Shown here: positions 42,972 through 52,401 of the stretch, piece after piece
Numbering within the stretch: position 1 is the first letter of the stretch
Layout of the letters: every line of letters begins with the position of its first letter
Source: Bacillota bacterium
Lineage (GTDB): Bacteria > Bacillota > Clostridia > Acetivibrionales > DSM-2933
NCBI GenBank assembly: GCA_023430975.1
Contig: JAEYYB010000116.1
Location: 86,893 to 150,892, forward strand
DNA length: 64,000 nt
Direction: 5' to 3'
Notes under the pieces: generated by a model
The model's database searches: none
Told to the model about the DNA's origin: nothing
What the model saw: the letters and a program-made list of their open reading frames with translations, nothing else
Program-made: the position numbers and the translations under genes

Positions 42972-45761
42972 ATGTCAGTTGACTATGGAAAAACACTAAA
43001 TCTACCACAAACCGATTTTTCTATGAGGGCAAATCTTCCCCAGAAAGAACCGGATATGTTGAAAAAGTGGGAAGAGATGGACATTTATAATAAGCAGTTG
43101 AAAAAAAATGCAGGAAAGCCGAAGTTTATTCTTCATGATGGACCTCCTTATGCAAACGGAGGAATACATTTAGGAACATCTTTGAACAAGATATTAAAGG
43201 ATATAGTTGTAAAATATTACAGCATGTCCGGTTACGAAACACCATTTGTTCCCGGTTGGGACACCCATGGTCTTCCTATTGAGCAGAGGGCTATTAAAGA
43301 ATTGGGCCTTAAAAGGCACGAGGTTGGACCGGTTAAATTCAGGCAGGCATGTAAGGGATTTGCGTTAAAATATCTGGATTTACAGAGAAATGCATTTAAA
43401 AGACTGGGTGTCAGGGCAGATTGGGAAAACCCATATGTCACTTTAAAGCCTGAGTTCGAAGCCAAGCAGATTGAGGTTTTTGGTGAAATGGCCAAGAAGG
43501 GGTATATATACAAGGGATTAAGACCTGTATATTGGTGTCCTGATTGTGAGACCGCATTAGCAGAAGCTGAGATCGAGTATGCTGAGGATACTACGGTTTC
43601 CATATATGTAAAGTTTCCTGTAAAAGACGATAAAGGTGTTATAAAAAATGCTATTGGAACTATAGAGAATGTATACTTTGTTATATGGACAACCACAACA
43701 TGGACCTTACCAGGCAATTTGGCCATATGCTTAAATGCTGATTTTGAGTATGGACTTGTTAAGGTTGGAAATGAATATTATGTAATGGCAGTAGATCTTG
43801 TTGAAAACGTAATGAAGGCTGCCGGTATAGAAAATTATGAAATCGCAGCAAAGCTTATGGGAAGTGATGTTGAAGGAATTCTATGTTCACATCCTTTCCT
43901 TGATAGAGATTCAATTGTTATATTAGGAGATCATGTAACGTTAGAGGCCGGTACAGGCTGCGTTCATACTGCTCCAGGACATGGTGCCGAGGACTTCCAG
44001 GTATGTCAGAAATACAAGATACCTGTTATAGTTCCTGTTGATGACAAGGGCCATTTGACTTCAGAAGCAGGTAAATTTAAAGGCCTTTACTATGAAAAAT
44101 CCAATGCAGCGATTTTAGAAGAACTTAAGGGTTTAAATCTCCTTCTTGCATCAGAGAAGATTGTTCACCAATATCCACATTGTTGGAGATGTAAGGATCC
44201 AATAATATTCAGGGCTACAGAACAGTGGTTTGCTTCTGTTGAAGGTTTTAGAAATGAAGCACTGGAAAAAATAAAGGGTGTAAGATGGATTCCTGAATGG
44301 GGAGAAGAGAGAATAACCAATATGGTTAGGGATAGAGGAGACTGGTGTATTTCCAGACAGAGAATATGGGGAGTTCCTATTCCTATATTCTACTGTAAGG
44401 ATTGCGGTCATGAACTTATTAATGATGAATCAATTGCTGCAATTGCTTCACTATTTAGAGAAAAGGGCTCCGACTCATGGTATGAGGTTGACCCTAAAGA
44501 TATACTTCCAGCTGGCACAAAATGTAAATGCGGCTGTTCTGAGTTTGAAAAGGAAAACGATATTATGGACGTATGGTTTGATTCCGGTTCAAGCCACGCA
44601 GCGGTTCTTGAAACAAGAGACTACTTAAGATCGCCTGCAGATATGTATCTTGAAGGAAGTGACCAGCATAGAGGCTGGTTCCAATCATCCCTTCTGACAT
44701 CTGTTGCTACAAGGGGAGAGGCACCATTTAAGACAGTGCTTACCCATGGTTATGTTGTAGATGGACAGGGCAGGAAAATGTCTAAATCATTAGGGAACGG
44801 CATAGACCCTGAGGATGTTATAAAGGAATACGGGGCTGATATTCTAAGGCTCTGGGTTGCTTCATCAGATTATAAAACCGACATAAGGATCTCAAAGGAA
44901 TTACTAAAGCAGCTTTCGGAAGTTTACAGAAAAATCAGAAATACCAGCAGGTATATATTAGGTAATATATATGATTTCAATCCTGATAAGGATATGGTAA
45001 ATTATGAGGATCTGGGAGAACTTGACAGATGGGCACTTATGAAGCTTTCACAGCTTATTAAGAAGGTTGATGAGGCTTATGGCTCATATGAATTCCATAT
45101 GATGTTCCATGCCATCCATAACTTCTGCGTCGTTGATATGAGTAATTTCTATCTTGATATTATAAAAGACAGGTTGTATACATCAAAAGCGGATTCAAAA
45201 GACAGAAGGGCTGCACAGAGCGTAATGTACGAGATACTTGATTCATTAGTCAGAATGCTGGCTCCAGTATTGGCATTTACATCTGAGGAAATATGGCAGT
45301 ATCTGCCTCATAGAGCAGCTGATGATAAAGAAAGTATACAGCTTAACAATTGGCCTGTAGTTAATGAAAAGTATCTTGACAGCAAACTGGACGAGAAATG
45401 GAATAAAATATTAGACCTTAGATCTGATGTATCTAAAGTACTTGAAATAGCAAGAGCTGAGAAAACAATCGGCCTTTCATTAAATGCAAAGGTTGTAGTT
45501 TATGCAGATGAAAAGATATACGGATTTATAGAAAACATTGAGGATCAGCTGTCAACAATATTCATTACATCTGGCTTCGAACTTAAAAAAGCAGATGAAG
45601 CCCCATCCAATGCACAAAAAGGGGAATATATGGATGGAATTTGGGTTCTGGTTGTTCCTGCTGAAGGTGAAAAATGTGAAAGGTGCTGGATGCAAAGTGA
45701 AAGTGTAGGTAAAAATGAAAATCATCAGACTCTTTGTGAAAGATGCTGCTCTGTTCTATAG
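42972..45761 (+). CDS. ileS: isoleucyl-tRNA synthetase
   Basis: Class I synthetase that charges tRNA-Ile, 929 residues. HIGH-type motif PPYANGGIHLGTSLNK near 57-72, editing domain with WTTTTWTLPGNLA and TAPGHGAEDF, KMSKS in GRKMSKSLGNG near 602, DxWFDSG, and a C-terminal zinc site CERCW...CERC. The C-terminal zinc domain marks the bacterial (IleS1) type. Site GGAGGCG. It is controlled by the T-box upstream. Confidence 0.97.
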   Translation: MSVDYGKTLNLPQTDFSMRANLPQKEPDMLKKWEEMDIYNKQLKKNAGKPKFILHDGPPYANGGIHLGTSLNKILKDIVVKYYSMSGYETPFVPGWDTHGLPIEQRAIKELGLKRHEVGPVKFRQACKGFALKYLDLQRNAFKRLGVRADWENPYVTLKPEFEAKQIEVFGEMAKKGYIYKGLRPVYWCPDCETALAEAEIEYAEDTTVSIYVKFPVKDDKGVIKNAIGTIENVYFVIWTTTTWTLPGNLAICLNADFEYGLVKVGNEYYVMAVDLVENVMKAAGIENYEIAAKLMGSDVEGILCSHPFLDRDSIVILGDHVTLEAGTGCVHTAPGHGAEDFQVCQKYKIPVIVPVDDKGHLTSEAGKFKGLYYEKSNAAILEELKGLNLLLASEKIVHQYPHCWRCKDPIIFRATEQWFASVEGFRNEALEKIKGVRWIPEWGEERITNMVRDRGDWCISRQRIWGVPIPIFYCKDCGHELINDESIAAIASLFREKGSDSWYEVDPKDILPAGTKCKCGCSEFEKENDIMDVWFDSGSSHAAVLETRDYLRSPADMYLEGSDQHRGWFQSSLLTSVATRGEAPFKTVLTHGYVVDGQGRKMSKSLGNGIDPEDVIKEYGADILRLWVASSDYKTDIRISKELLKQLSEVYRKIRNTSRYILGNIYDFNPDKDMVNYEDLGELDRWALMKLSQLIKKVDEAYGSYEFHMMFHAIHNFCVVDMSNFYLDIIKDRLYTSKADSKDRRAAQSVMYEILDSLVRMLAPVLAFTSEEIWQYLPHRAADDKESIQLNNWPVVNEKYLDSKLDEKWNKILDLRSDVSKVLEIARAEKTIGLSLNAKVVVYADEKIYGFIENIEDQLSTIFITSGFELKKADEAPSNAQKGEYMDGIWVLVVPAEGEKCERCWMQSESVGKNENHQTLCERCCSVL

Positions 45762-45785
45762 TTTACTTAAAAGAAGGTGATTTGG

Positions 45786-46865
45786 TTGATTAAAGTTAAT
45801 ATAGATCTGGGAGAAAGAAGCTATCCTATTTATATTACAACTGATTACAGCAATCTGGGGAAAAGTATGTCATTAGCCAGATTAAACGGCAAGTTGGCAC
45901 TAATAACAGACAATAATGTGGATAAGGCTCAAGGCGAGGCATGCATTGAGGCTCTAGAGTCAAGTGGGCTTAAGGTATACAAGTATGTTATTGAAGCCGG
46001 TGAGAAGAGTAAGAATTTAGATACAATCAGGGAAATTTATAAGTTTCTCATTGATAATAAGTTTGAGAGAAACTCGGTGCTTATGGCTCTTGGAGGCGGC
46101 GTAGTCGGTGACATTACAGGTTTTGTTGCCGCTACCTTTTTACGAGGGGTTAACTTTGTCCAGATACCCACTTCACTTTTAGCACAAGCTGACAGTAGTG
46201 TGGGCGGAAAGGTCGGAGTTGATTTTGAAGGAAAGAAAAACATAATTGGTGCTTTTTATCAGCCCAAGTTAGTATATCTGAATGTCAACACGCTAAAAAC
46301 GCTTCCTGTCCGTGAAATTCAGGCTGGAATGGCTGAAATAGTAAAGCATGGCGTTATCAGAGATCCGGAATTCTTCGATTTTATTGATTATAATGTGAGC
46401 AAGATATTCAATTTTGACGAAGATGTACTCCAATATCTGGCTAAGGTTAATTGCACTATTAAAGGGTCGGTAGTGGAACAGGATGAGAAGGAAAGCGATC
46501 TAAGGGCAATACTTAACTTTGGCCATACTATAGGCCATGCAATAGAGAGCGTTTATGAATTTGAGTATTTGCATGGTGAATGCGTGTCATTAGGTATGGT
46601 AGCAGCACTGAAAATGGCTTGTGATTTAGAGATGATAGAAGAAAGCAATATGCAAAGGGTAATTGAAACTTTGAATAAAATAGGGCTTCCGGTTAAACTA
46701 GATCATATAGATGTGGATGAGGTATATGAGAGAATGTTTTTTGATAAAAAGGTTAAAGACAATAAGATAACATTTGTATTGCCTAAATCCATCGGAGAGG
46801 TAATCCAGTGTGTTGTTGAGGATGAAGCACTTATCAAAAATGCAATTAAGTATTTACAGTCCTAG
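45786..46865 (+). CDS. aroB: 3-dehydroquinate synthase
   Basis: NAD- and metal-dependent enzyme that converts DAHP to 3-dehydroquinate. About 359 residues with ALGGGVVGDITGFVAATFLRGV, QIPTSLLAQADSSVGGKVGVDF, KNIIGAFYQP, EIVKHGVI and the metal-binding LNFGHTIGHAIE and HGECVSLGM. I take TTG 45786 as start after AGAAGGTG; a GTG at 45777 lies within that site. It is 24 bases after ileS and may share its transcript and so the T-box, an unusual coupling. Confidence 0.93.
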   Translation: MIKVNIDLGERSYPIYITTDYSNLGKSMSLARLNGKLALITDNNVDKAQGEACIEALESSGLKVYKYVIEAGEKSKNLDTIREIYKFLIDNKFERNSVLMALGGGVVGDITGFVAATFLRGVNFVQIPTSLLAQADSSVGGKVGVDFEGKKNIIGAFYQPKLVYLNVNTLKTLPVREIQAGMAEIVKHGVIRDPEFFDFIDYNVSKIFNFDEDVLQYLAKVNCTIKGSVVEQDEKESDLRAILNFGHTIGHAIESVYEFEYLHGECVSLGMVAALKMACDLEMIEESNMQRVIETLNKIGLPVKLDHIDVDEVYERMFFDKKVKDNKITFVLPKSIGEVIQCVVEDEALIKNAIKYLQS

Positions 46866-46909
46866 ATTGTTTAAGTTATTTATTATTCAATTAAATTAAC
46901 ATTTGATAT

Positions 46910-46986
46910 AAAAAATACTTCATATTAATGGATGTTCCTAATAATGACTTATATCCACACATCCATGATTATGTGAAGTATTTTTT
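46910..46986 (+). terminator. terminator after aroB
   Basis: AAAAAATACTTCA pairs with TGAAGTATTTTTT, with a second inner stem AATGGATG/CATCCATG. The descending arm ends in a T-run. A family A element begins 2 bases later. Confidence 0.7.
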
Positions 46987-46987
46987 A

Positions 46988-47092
46988 TTAAGGCATGATT
47001 GAAATATTACTTACCGTTTTGAGCGTGTGTTCACGAGTTAAGTTAACACGAAAGCGAAATTATACGGGAAGTTATATTTGGGGCATGCCTAA
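46988..47092. repeat. family A palindromic element, copy 6
   Basis: A 105-base palindrome with ends TTAAGGCATG and CATGCCTAA. Arms ACTTACCG and CGGGAAGT have one mismatch. It immediately follows the aroB terminator. Confidence 0.82.
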
Positions 47093-47136
47093 CAATTTAG
47101 CTGTAAAAAAGTGTATTTACATGTCTTGAACAAAAA

Positions 47137-47165
47137 TTGATTTTAATGTATTATTAAAATATAAG
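47137..47165 (+). promoter_or_regulatory. sigma-A-type promoter for the LRR/SLH gene
   Basis: TTGATT (47137-47142), a 17-base spacer and TATAAG (47160-47165), 90 bases before the start. Confidence 0.4.
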
Positions 47166-47255
47166 AATATGTAAACTAAATTAAAAAATTAATATTAATT
47201 ATATATATAATAATAACTTATAATATTAAAATTTTTGTATTGTGGGGAAAAGAGT

Positions 47256-49901
47256 ATGAGTGGACTTAAGAAGGTTATTTGCGTATTTTTAGCCTTTTTA
47301 ACTATTTTAAATTTTGGGGGAATAGGTTTTAACCAAGTAAGGTTTGATTTTACTAGTTCTTATGCAGAATCAATAGATTATGATGATATAAGGTTTGAGG
47401 ATGAAAAACTCGATCAAGTTATTAGGGAATATTTGAATAAAGGTGAAAATGATAAAGTTAAACTTGAAGAGTTAAAGGAAATAAAAGAGTTAAATGCTGA
47501 CAACGCTGGTATAAATGATTTAAAGAGCATAGAGCTTTTATCAGAGCTTAATTATTTGTACTTGAATGAAAATAGCATAGATGATTTATCCAGTTTAAAA
47601 AGCCTCAATAAACTAGTCTGTCTTCAAATGTCCAATAATAATATTTCAGATATCACTGGACTTGAAGAGCTTGCTAGTTTGGAGTTTCTGGATTTAAGCG
47701 GAAATGAAATAGCTGATGTAACTCCATTGGCAAAATTAATATCATTAAAACATTTAAATTTAGGCAACAATGAAATTCAGGATATTTCTATGCTTGGAAA
47801 CTTGGTGAATTTAGAGACTCTAGTGTTGAATGACAATAAGATAGAAAATACATCTGTAATTTCAAACTATAAGAACCTTCAAACTTTAATTATAAATAAT
47901 AATTTGATTTATAATTGGTTACCGGTTATTTCTTTGTCAGATGATAGTTTAATTACCTTGTACGTTGGTGGCAATAATAAGAATGGGTTTCCTCCTTTAA
48001 AAAAAGAATATTTTCCTAATTTAAAGGATACTGATATCGAAGTTGAGGAAACACCAACGCCAACACCAATACAAACGTCAACACCAATACCAACGTCAAC
48101 ACCAATACAAACACCAACAATTACCCAAACTCCGGACGTAACTTCTATACCAACTATAACACCAACATCTACATATGGAGCTACTCCCACACCTACATCA
48201 GCGGTTGTATTTTCACCGACACCTGCAACAGCTGGCTCGTCTACTCCGGTTGTTACTATAACTCCTTCAGTAGTACCGACTGTGCCAACTCCAACACCAA
48301 CTAAGGATGGAGTTTCACCTAAGCCAACGCCAACTAAAGCGGGAGTAACGGCAACACCGCCATGGGCTACATCTACATCTACTGCTACTGCAACTGCTAC
48401 AATTGTTCCAACTGTTCCACCCGGCACTGTGCATCCAACACCAACTGAATTGATTATTACAGCTCAACCATCTCATACACCTGTGCCTATCAGGAAAGCG
48501 GTGTTTTTTCCAGATGAGAATCTGGCAAAGTATATCAGGGAAGATTTACTGAAAAAAGATCCTGGAACAGTGATTTATCTTGATGAAATAAAAGAAAAAG
48601 GCGTGAAGAGTATTAGTATACCTGAGGGGAGAGAAATAGTCAGTCTTCAAGGCTTGCAGTACTTTTATACGCTTACCATGTTGAAATTAACTAATCAGAA
48701 AATTGAAGACGTTACAACTTTAGGGAAGCTTACAAATCTGGAGAACTTATATTTAAGCGGAAATAGGATTAAAAGTATATATCCGTTAAGAAATTTACCT
48801 GAATTAACAATATTGGATCTAAACAGGAATCAAATAAACGATGCCAACCCATTAAGTATATTATATAGTTTTGAAAAATTGGAAGAACTGTACTTAAGCT
48901 ATAACGAAATAACGGAAGCACAGGGGTTGTCAGTAATGACAAGCCTTAGAATTCTTTACCTTGACCACAATGAAATTAGCGATTTTAAATTTGTAAATAA
49001 TATGAAAAAATTGGAGTGTTTATTCCTTAGTGGCAATAAATCCAATGACTACGATGTAATTGATGACGATATAATTAATGGACTAGGTCCTGATGGAGCT
49101 GATTTTATCAAGCTGTCTACTCCAAGCCCGAGCCAAATCAATACTGTCAGCCAGACTCCAACTAATGCATCACCTAAGCCGACAGAAAGAACTGTGATCG
49201 CAAATCCAGTAATAATTGCTGATAGCAGGACACGGAATGATGGGACAACAAGTACCCCAAGTGTTTTAAGTCCTGTGGTAACTCCTTTACCTGCTAATCC
49301 TGTGGTTACACCAAAACCGACTTCCATACCAGAAACAAAAGCAGGTATTGTGTTTAAGGATATAGTAGGGCACTGGGCAGAGAATAGTCTTATGAAGCTT
49401 TTTGAAAAAGGAATACTATCAGGCTACCCTGACAAAAGCATGAGGCCACAATTGGAAATTACCAGAGCGGAGGCTACTGTTATATTGGTTAAATCACTGG
49501 CCTTGGAACCTTTAAATAGCAAAAAGTATGAGTTTAAAGACGATAGTAAATTGCCTTCATGGGCGTATGGATATATTCAGAGAGCAGTTGAAAAAGGCAT
49601 TATAAAAGGGTATGATGATAATTCATTCAGACCTATGCAGAAGGTGTCAAGAAGTGAAATTGTTTCAATGATAGTCAGGGCTTTTAATTTTGATCATAAG
49701 CAAAGCAAGGGGATGGTGTTTATTGATTCAAGCACAATACCAAAATGGTCAAAAGACAGCATTATTTCTGCTTTAGAATTAGGGATTATCAAAGGCTATG
49801 AGGATAATACGTTTATGCCATACAAACATGTTACAAGAGCAGAGGCTGCAACAATTTTAGAGAATTCATTAAATATAATTGAAAAGAAAAAAGCCCCATA
49901 A
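47256..49901 (+). CDS. S-layer-anchored leucine-rich-repeat surface protein
   Basis: An 881-residue exported protein. Signal peptide about 1-36 (ends SSYAES). LRR block 1 (about 70-230) has internalin-like LKSIELLSELNYLYLNENSI repeats. A Thr/Pro linker (about 263-411) contains many TPTPT-type units. LRR block 2 (about 450-600) is followed by a second Pro/Thr linker. Three SLH domains lie at about 698-880 (FKDIVGHWAENSLMKLFEKG, ITRAEA, VSRSE, VTRAEA). SLH domains bind pyruvylated wall polymer. LRRs suggest protein or carbohydrate binding; no enzyme domain is present. Start ATG 47256 after GTGGGGA. Confidence 0.88.
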   Translation: MSGLKKVICVFLAFLTILNFGGIGFNQVRFDFTSSYAESIDYDDIRFEDEKLDQVIREYLNKGENDKVKLEELKEIKELNADNAGINDLKSIELLSELNYLYLNENSIDDLSSLKSLNKLVCLQMSNNNISDITGLEELASLEFLDLSGNEIADVTPLAKLISLKHLNLGNNEIQDISMLGNLVNLETLVLNDNKIENTSVISNYKNLQTLIINNNLIYNWLPVISLSDDSLITLYVGGNNKNGFPPLKKEYFPNLKDTDIEVEETPTPTPIQTSTPIPTSTPIQTPTITQTPDVTSIPTITPTSTYGATPTPTSAVVFSPTPATAGSSTPVVTITPSVVPTVPTPTPTKDGVSPKPTPTKAGVTATPPWATSTSTATATATIVPTVPPGTVHPTPTELIITAQPSHTPVPIRKAVFFPDENLAKYIREDLLKKDPGTVIYLDEIKEKGVKSISIPEGREIVSLQGLQYFYTLTMLKLTNQKIEDVTTLGKLTNLENLYLSGNRIKSIYPLRNLPELTILDLNRNQINDANPLSILYSFEKLEELYLSYNEITEAQGLSVMTSLRILYLDHNEISDFKFVNNMKKLECLFLSGNKSNDYDVIDDDIINGLGPDGADFIKLSTPSPSQINTVSQTPTNASPKPTERTVIANPVIIADSRTRNDGTTSTPSVLSPVVTPLPANPVVTPKPTSIPETKAGIVFKDIVGHWAENSLMKLFEKGILSGYPDKSMRPQLEITRAEATVILVKSLALEPLNSKKYEFKDDSKLPSWAYGYIQRAVEKGIIKGYDDNSFRPMQKVSRSEIVSMIVRAFNFDHKQSKGMVFIDSSTIPKWSKDSIISALELGIIKGYEDNTFMPYKHVTRAEAATILENSLNIIEKKKAP

Positions 49902-49914
49902 GGGCTTTTTTTCA
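49888..49914. terminator. bidirectional terminator overlapping the LRR gene stop
   Basis: AAAAGCCCC-ATA-AGGGCTTTTTTT, with T-runs on both strands. The stop TAA 49899-49901 lies in its loop. It also ends mtnA from the other strand. Confidence 0.85.
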
Positions 49915-49920
49915 AGATAA

Positions 49921-50952
49921 TTATGGTGTCAGGGCAGTTATATTATCCTTAAAAGGTGGATATATAATGCCTTTTTCTGTTATTATAGCACTTATATATT
50001 TATTGGGAGTTACATCAAATGAAGGGTTTGCAACCTTAATTCCAGATGGGGCGATTTGTATTCCCATTATCTGTGTAACCTCACTGGATAACCTTTCCTC
50101 GATAGGAATTCCGTCTCCTGATTCTGTGGAAAAGTCAATGGTTGATAAAGGTGCTGCTACGTAAAACGGTATTTTATTCTCATGTGCCAATACCGCTACC
50201 GAGTATGTGCCGATTTTATTGGCTGTATCACCGTTTACTGCTATCCTGTCAGCACCTACAATAACGCAGTCTATTATACCTGATTTCATAAAATGTCCTG
50301 CCATGTTATCACATATTAATGTCACAGGTATACCATCCTGAGCAAGTTCCCAAGCTGTGAGCCTTGCACCCTGGAGATATGGCCTTGTTTCATCTGCATA
50401 CACATTTATATTCTTGCCGGCATCATGGGCTGCACGGATAACTCCAAGAGCAGTTCCATAATCACATGTTGCAAGGGCACCTGCATTGCAATGGGTTAGT
50501 ATTGTAAAGTTATCCTTTATGAGGTTCAATCCGTTTTTACCTATTGCCTTATTGACTTCCACATCTTCAGAATCCATCTTTATAGCTTCATTTTGAATTG
50601 CTTCTTTAATTTCATCCAAGGATCTTTCCATATGAGAAAGTGCTGTTTTATAAATTCTGTCAACTGCCCAAAAAAGGTTTACTGCAGTTGGACGTGTGCT
50701 ACGCATTATATTGCAGATTTCCTCAATATCTTTAATAAATTGGCTTTTGGATTGCGTTTTTATAGCCCTGGCACCGATAGCTATGCCGTAAGCTGCAGTT
50801 ACGCCTATAGCAGGTGCTCCCCTTACTATCATGTTTTTTATTGCTCCGGCTACTTCCATATATGTTGTGCATTCTACATATATTTTTTGCGTTGGAAGCT
50901 TTGTTTGATCGATAAGCTTTAAAACTCCGTCGTTAAATTCTAATGGTCTCAT
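49921..50952 (-). CDS. mtnA: S-methyl-5-thioribose-1-phosphate isomerase
   Basis: Isomerase of the methionine salvage pathway, converting methylthioribose-1-phosphate to methylthioribulose-1-phosphate. The 343-residue protein has RGAPAIGVTAAYG, the catalytic Cys in LTHCNAGALAT, the catalytic Asp in VIVGADRIAVNGDTANKIGTY and the C-terminal PxFDVTP. Start ATG at 50952 follows AAGGAGC; the longer frame is rejected. No other salvage gene is adjacent. Confidence 0.93.
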   Translation of the reverse strand: MRPLEFNDGVLKLIDQTKLPTQKIYVECTTYMEVAGAIKNMIVRGAPAIGVTAAYGIAIGARAIKTQSKSQFIKDIEEICNIMRSTRPTAVNLFWAVDRIYKTALSHMERSLDEIKEAIQNEAIKMDSEDVEVNKAIGKNGLNLIKDNFTILTHCNAGALATCDYGTALGVIRAAHDAGKNINVYADETRPYLQGARLTAWELAQDGIPVTLICDNMAGHFMKSGIIDCVIVGADRIAVNGDTANKIGTYSVAVLAHENKIPFYVAAPLSTIDFSTESGDGIPIEERLSSEVTQIMGIQIAPSGIKVANPSFDVTPNKYISAIITEKGIIYPPFKDNITALTP

Positions 50953-51013
50953 ATTAAGCTCCTTTATTGTATTAACATTAGGTTGAAGTAATATTTTTCG
51001 GGTTTGCAGCAAT

Positions 51014-51051
51014 AAGGCCTGCCAAAAAGTATGCTTTTTTCGACAGGCCTT
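51014..51051 (-). terminator. hairpin downstream of the ABC exporter genes
   Basis: AAGGCCTG pairs with CAGGCCTT around AAAAAG-type inner arms. It follows the permease gene on the - strand. The T-run is weak, so a pure hairpin role is possible. Confidence 0.45.
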
Positions 51052-51149
51052 CTGTAATTAGTGTTATTATATATCATAGAAAGTGTTTTAGCAAATAATT
51101 TAAGGTAGGATTTAGATATGTGTGATGATTATTGCAAAACTCTTATTTC

Positions 51150-52400
51150 TTATTTTGCCATTTTGGCAAGTTGAAATACATTCAGACGCTTGCCATAATG
51201 TAGTACGGCTGATGAATATAACCTTATAGATAACCAAGCCATAAAGATTATTGACAGGACTGTTGTTAATATGGATATTGCGACTTGCCACAGTGGGACA
51301 CTTTCTGTTATAAGCCTTATGGGCATTGAGAATGGAGCAGATAATGGGAATATAGAAGCAGCGTCAGATATAATAGTTCCAGGTAAAAGTACACTTGTAT
51401 AGCCCAAATAACATGAAATCAATGCTAATAAAGAAAAAGGCATAATAGCGATGTTTAAGTCTTCTGCCTTACTAACCGTAGAGCCTGCTACAGCATTCAT
51501 CATGGAATATAGTGAATACCCCAAGATAAAATATAATACCACCATGTCAAAAACAAAGGGAGTAAAAAAGGAGAAGCTTACAGGAGAACCGCCGATTGAA
51601 AAATCTTTTGGAAAGCTTATTTTGAAGGTTATTATAACAGAAATCATAATAAGCAGGATTTGCATTATTCCTAATAGCCCCATTGCGATGCTCTTACCCA
51701 GAATAATGCTTTTTGGTTTTGTAGATGTTAAAAGGATTTCCATAACCCTCGAAGATTTTTCAGAAGCTATAGACGTAGATACACCATAGCTGAAGAAAAA
51801 TATTGCAAGAAAAAGCACTGATGATACAACAAAACTGGATATAGTACTAATAGCAAAGCCCTTTCCAAATTCTTTGACATTGAATGACACGTCTCCGAGA
51901 ACAGTTTGTATAATTTTATCAGGTACATTGGATGTTTTTAAAAGTTTATTTGAAAATATTTCTTTCATTGAAGCACTTATAACATTAGGATCAAGTTTAT
52001 GTCCAATCTGTTGAACCCAGAAATCAAAATATGGCTCATCTCCCTTTTTATCAACTACAATAAGTGCTTCAGCTTTGCCGTCTTTTACTTGTTTTTTGAT
52101 GTTTTCAACAGAATCCGCGGTTTCTTTTTTTAATTCATAACTTGGTATTGTTTGGCTCAGATCATTGAGATCATTCTTAAATATTTCTTTTGAGTCAACA
52201 AGATAAACGATTCCATTCTTTTTCCCTAACACATCATTTCCAACACTTGTATCTTTACTGCTATTTAAAAGATTCAATATTGCAGGAATATTCATTACTG
52301 CAACTGCAAGAAGCATTGCAATTAAAGTTGAGATAATAAAAACTTTTTTTCTGATGTTTTCTAAAAATGTGTATTTAAATACTGATAAAATATCATTCAT
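51150..52400 (-). CDS. ABC-2 type permease (NatB-like)
   Basis: A 416-residue permease with one N-terminal helix, a large extracellular domain (about 45-185) and five or more helices near the C-terminus (FLAIFFFSYGVSTSIASEKSSRVMEILLTSTKPKSIILGK is the ABC-2 signature). This is the NatB layout (Na+ or drug export). ATG at 52400 is 1 base after the ATPase stop, so the two are translationally coupled. The substrate is unknown. Confidence 0.87.
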   Translation of the reverse strand: MNDILSVFKYTFLENIRKKVFIISTLIAMLLAVAVMNIPAILNLLNSSKDTSVGNDVLGKKNGIVYLVDSKEIFKNDLNDLSQTIPSYELKKETADSVENIKKQVKDGKAEALIVVDKKGDEPYFDFWVQQIGHKLDPNVISASMKEIFSNKLLKTSNVPDKIIQTVLGDVSFNVKEFGKGFAISTISSFVVSSVLFLAIFFFSYGVSTSIASEKSSRVMEILLTSTKPKSIILGKSIAMGLLGIMQILLIMISVIITFKISFPKDFSIGGSPVSFSFFTPFVFDMVVLYFILGYSLYSMMNAVAGSTVSKAEDLNIAIMPFSLLALISCYLGYTSVLLPGTIISDAASIFPLSAPFSMPIRLITESVPLWQVAISILTTVLSIIFMAWLSIRLYSSAVLHYGKRLNVFQLAKMAK

Positions 52401-52401
52401 C

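Noticed and set aside
47909..48427. Long open frame on the - strand opposite the Thr/Pro linker (172 residues rich in Val/Gly)
   Set aside because: It is the mirror of the ACA/CCA repeat codons in the LRR/SLH gene. It has no ribosome-binding site and low-complexity composition only.
51111..51145. TGATTATTGCAAAAC as a further family D remnant
   Set aside because: Only about 15 bases match and no hairpin partner is present.
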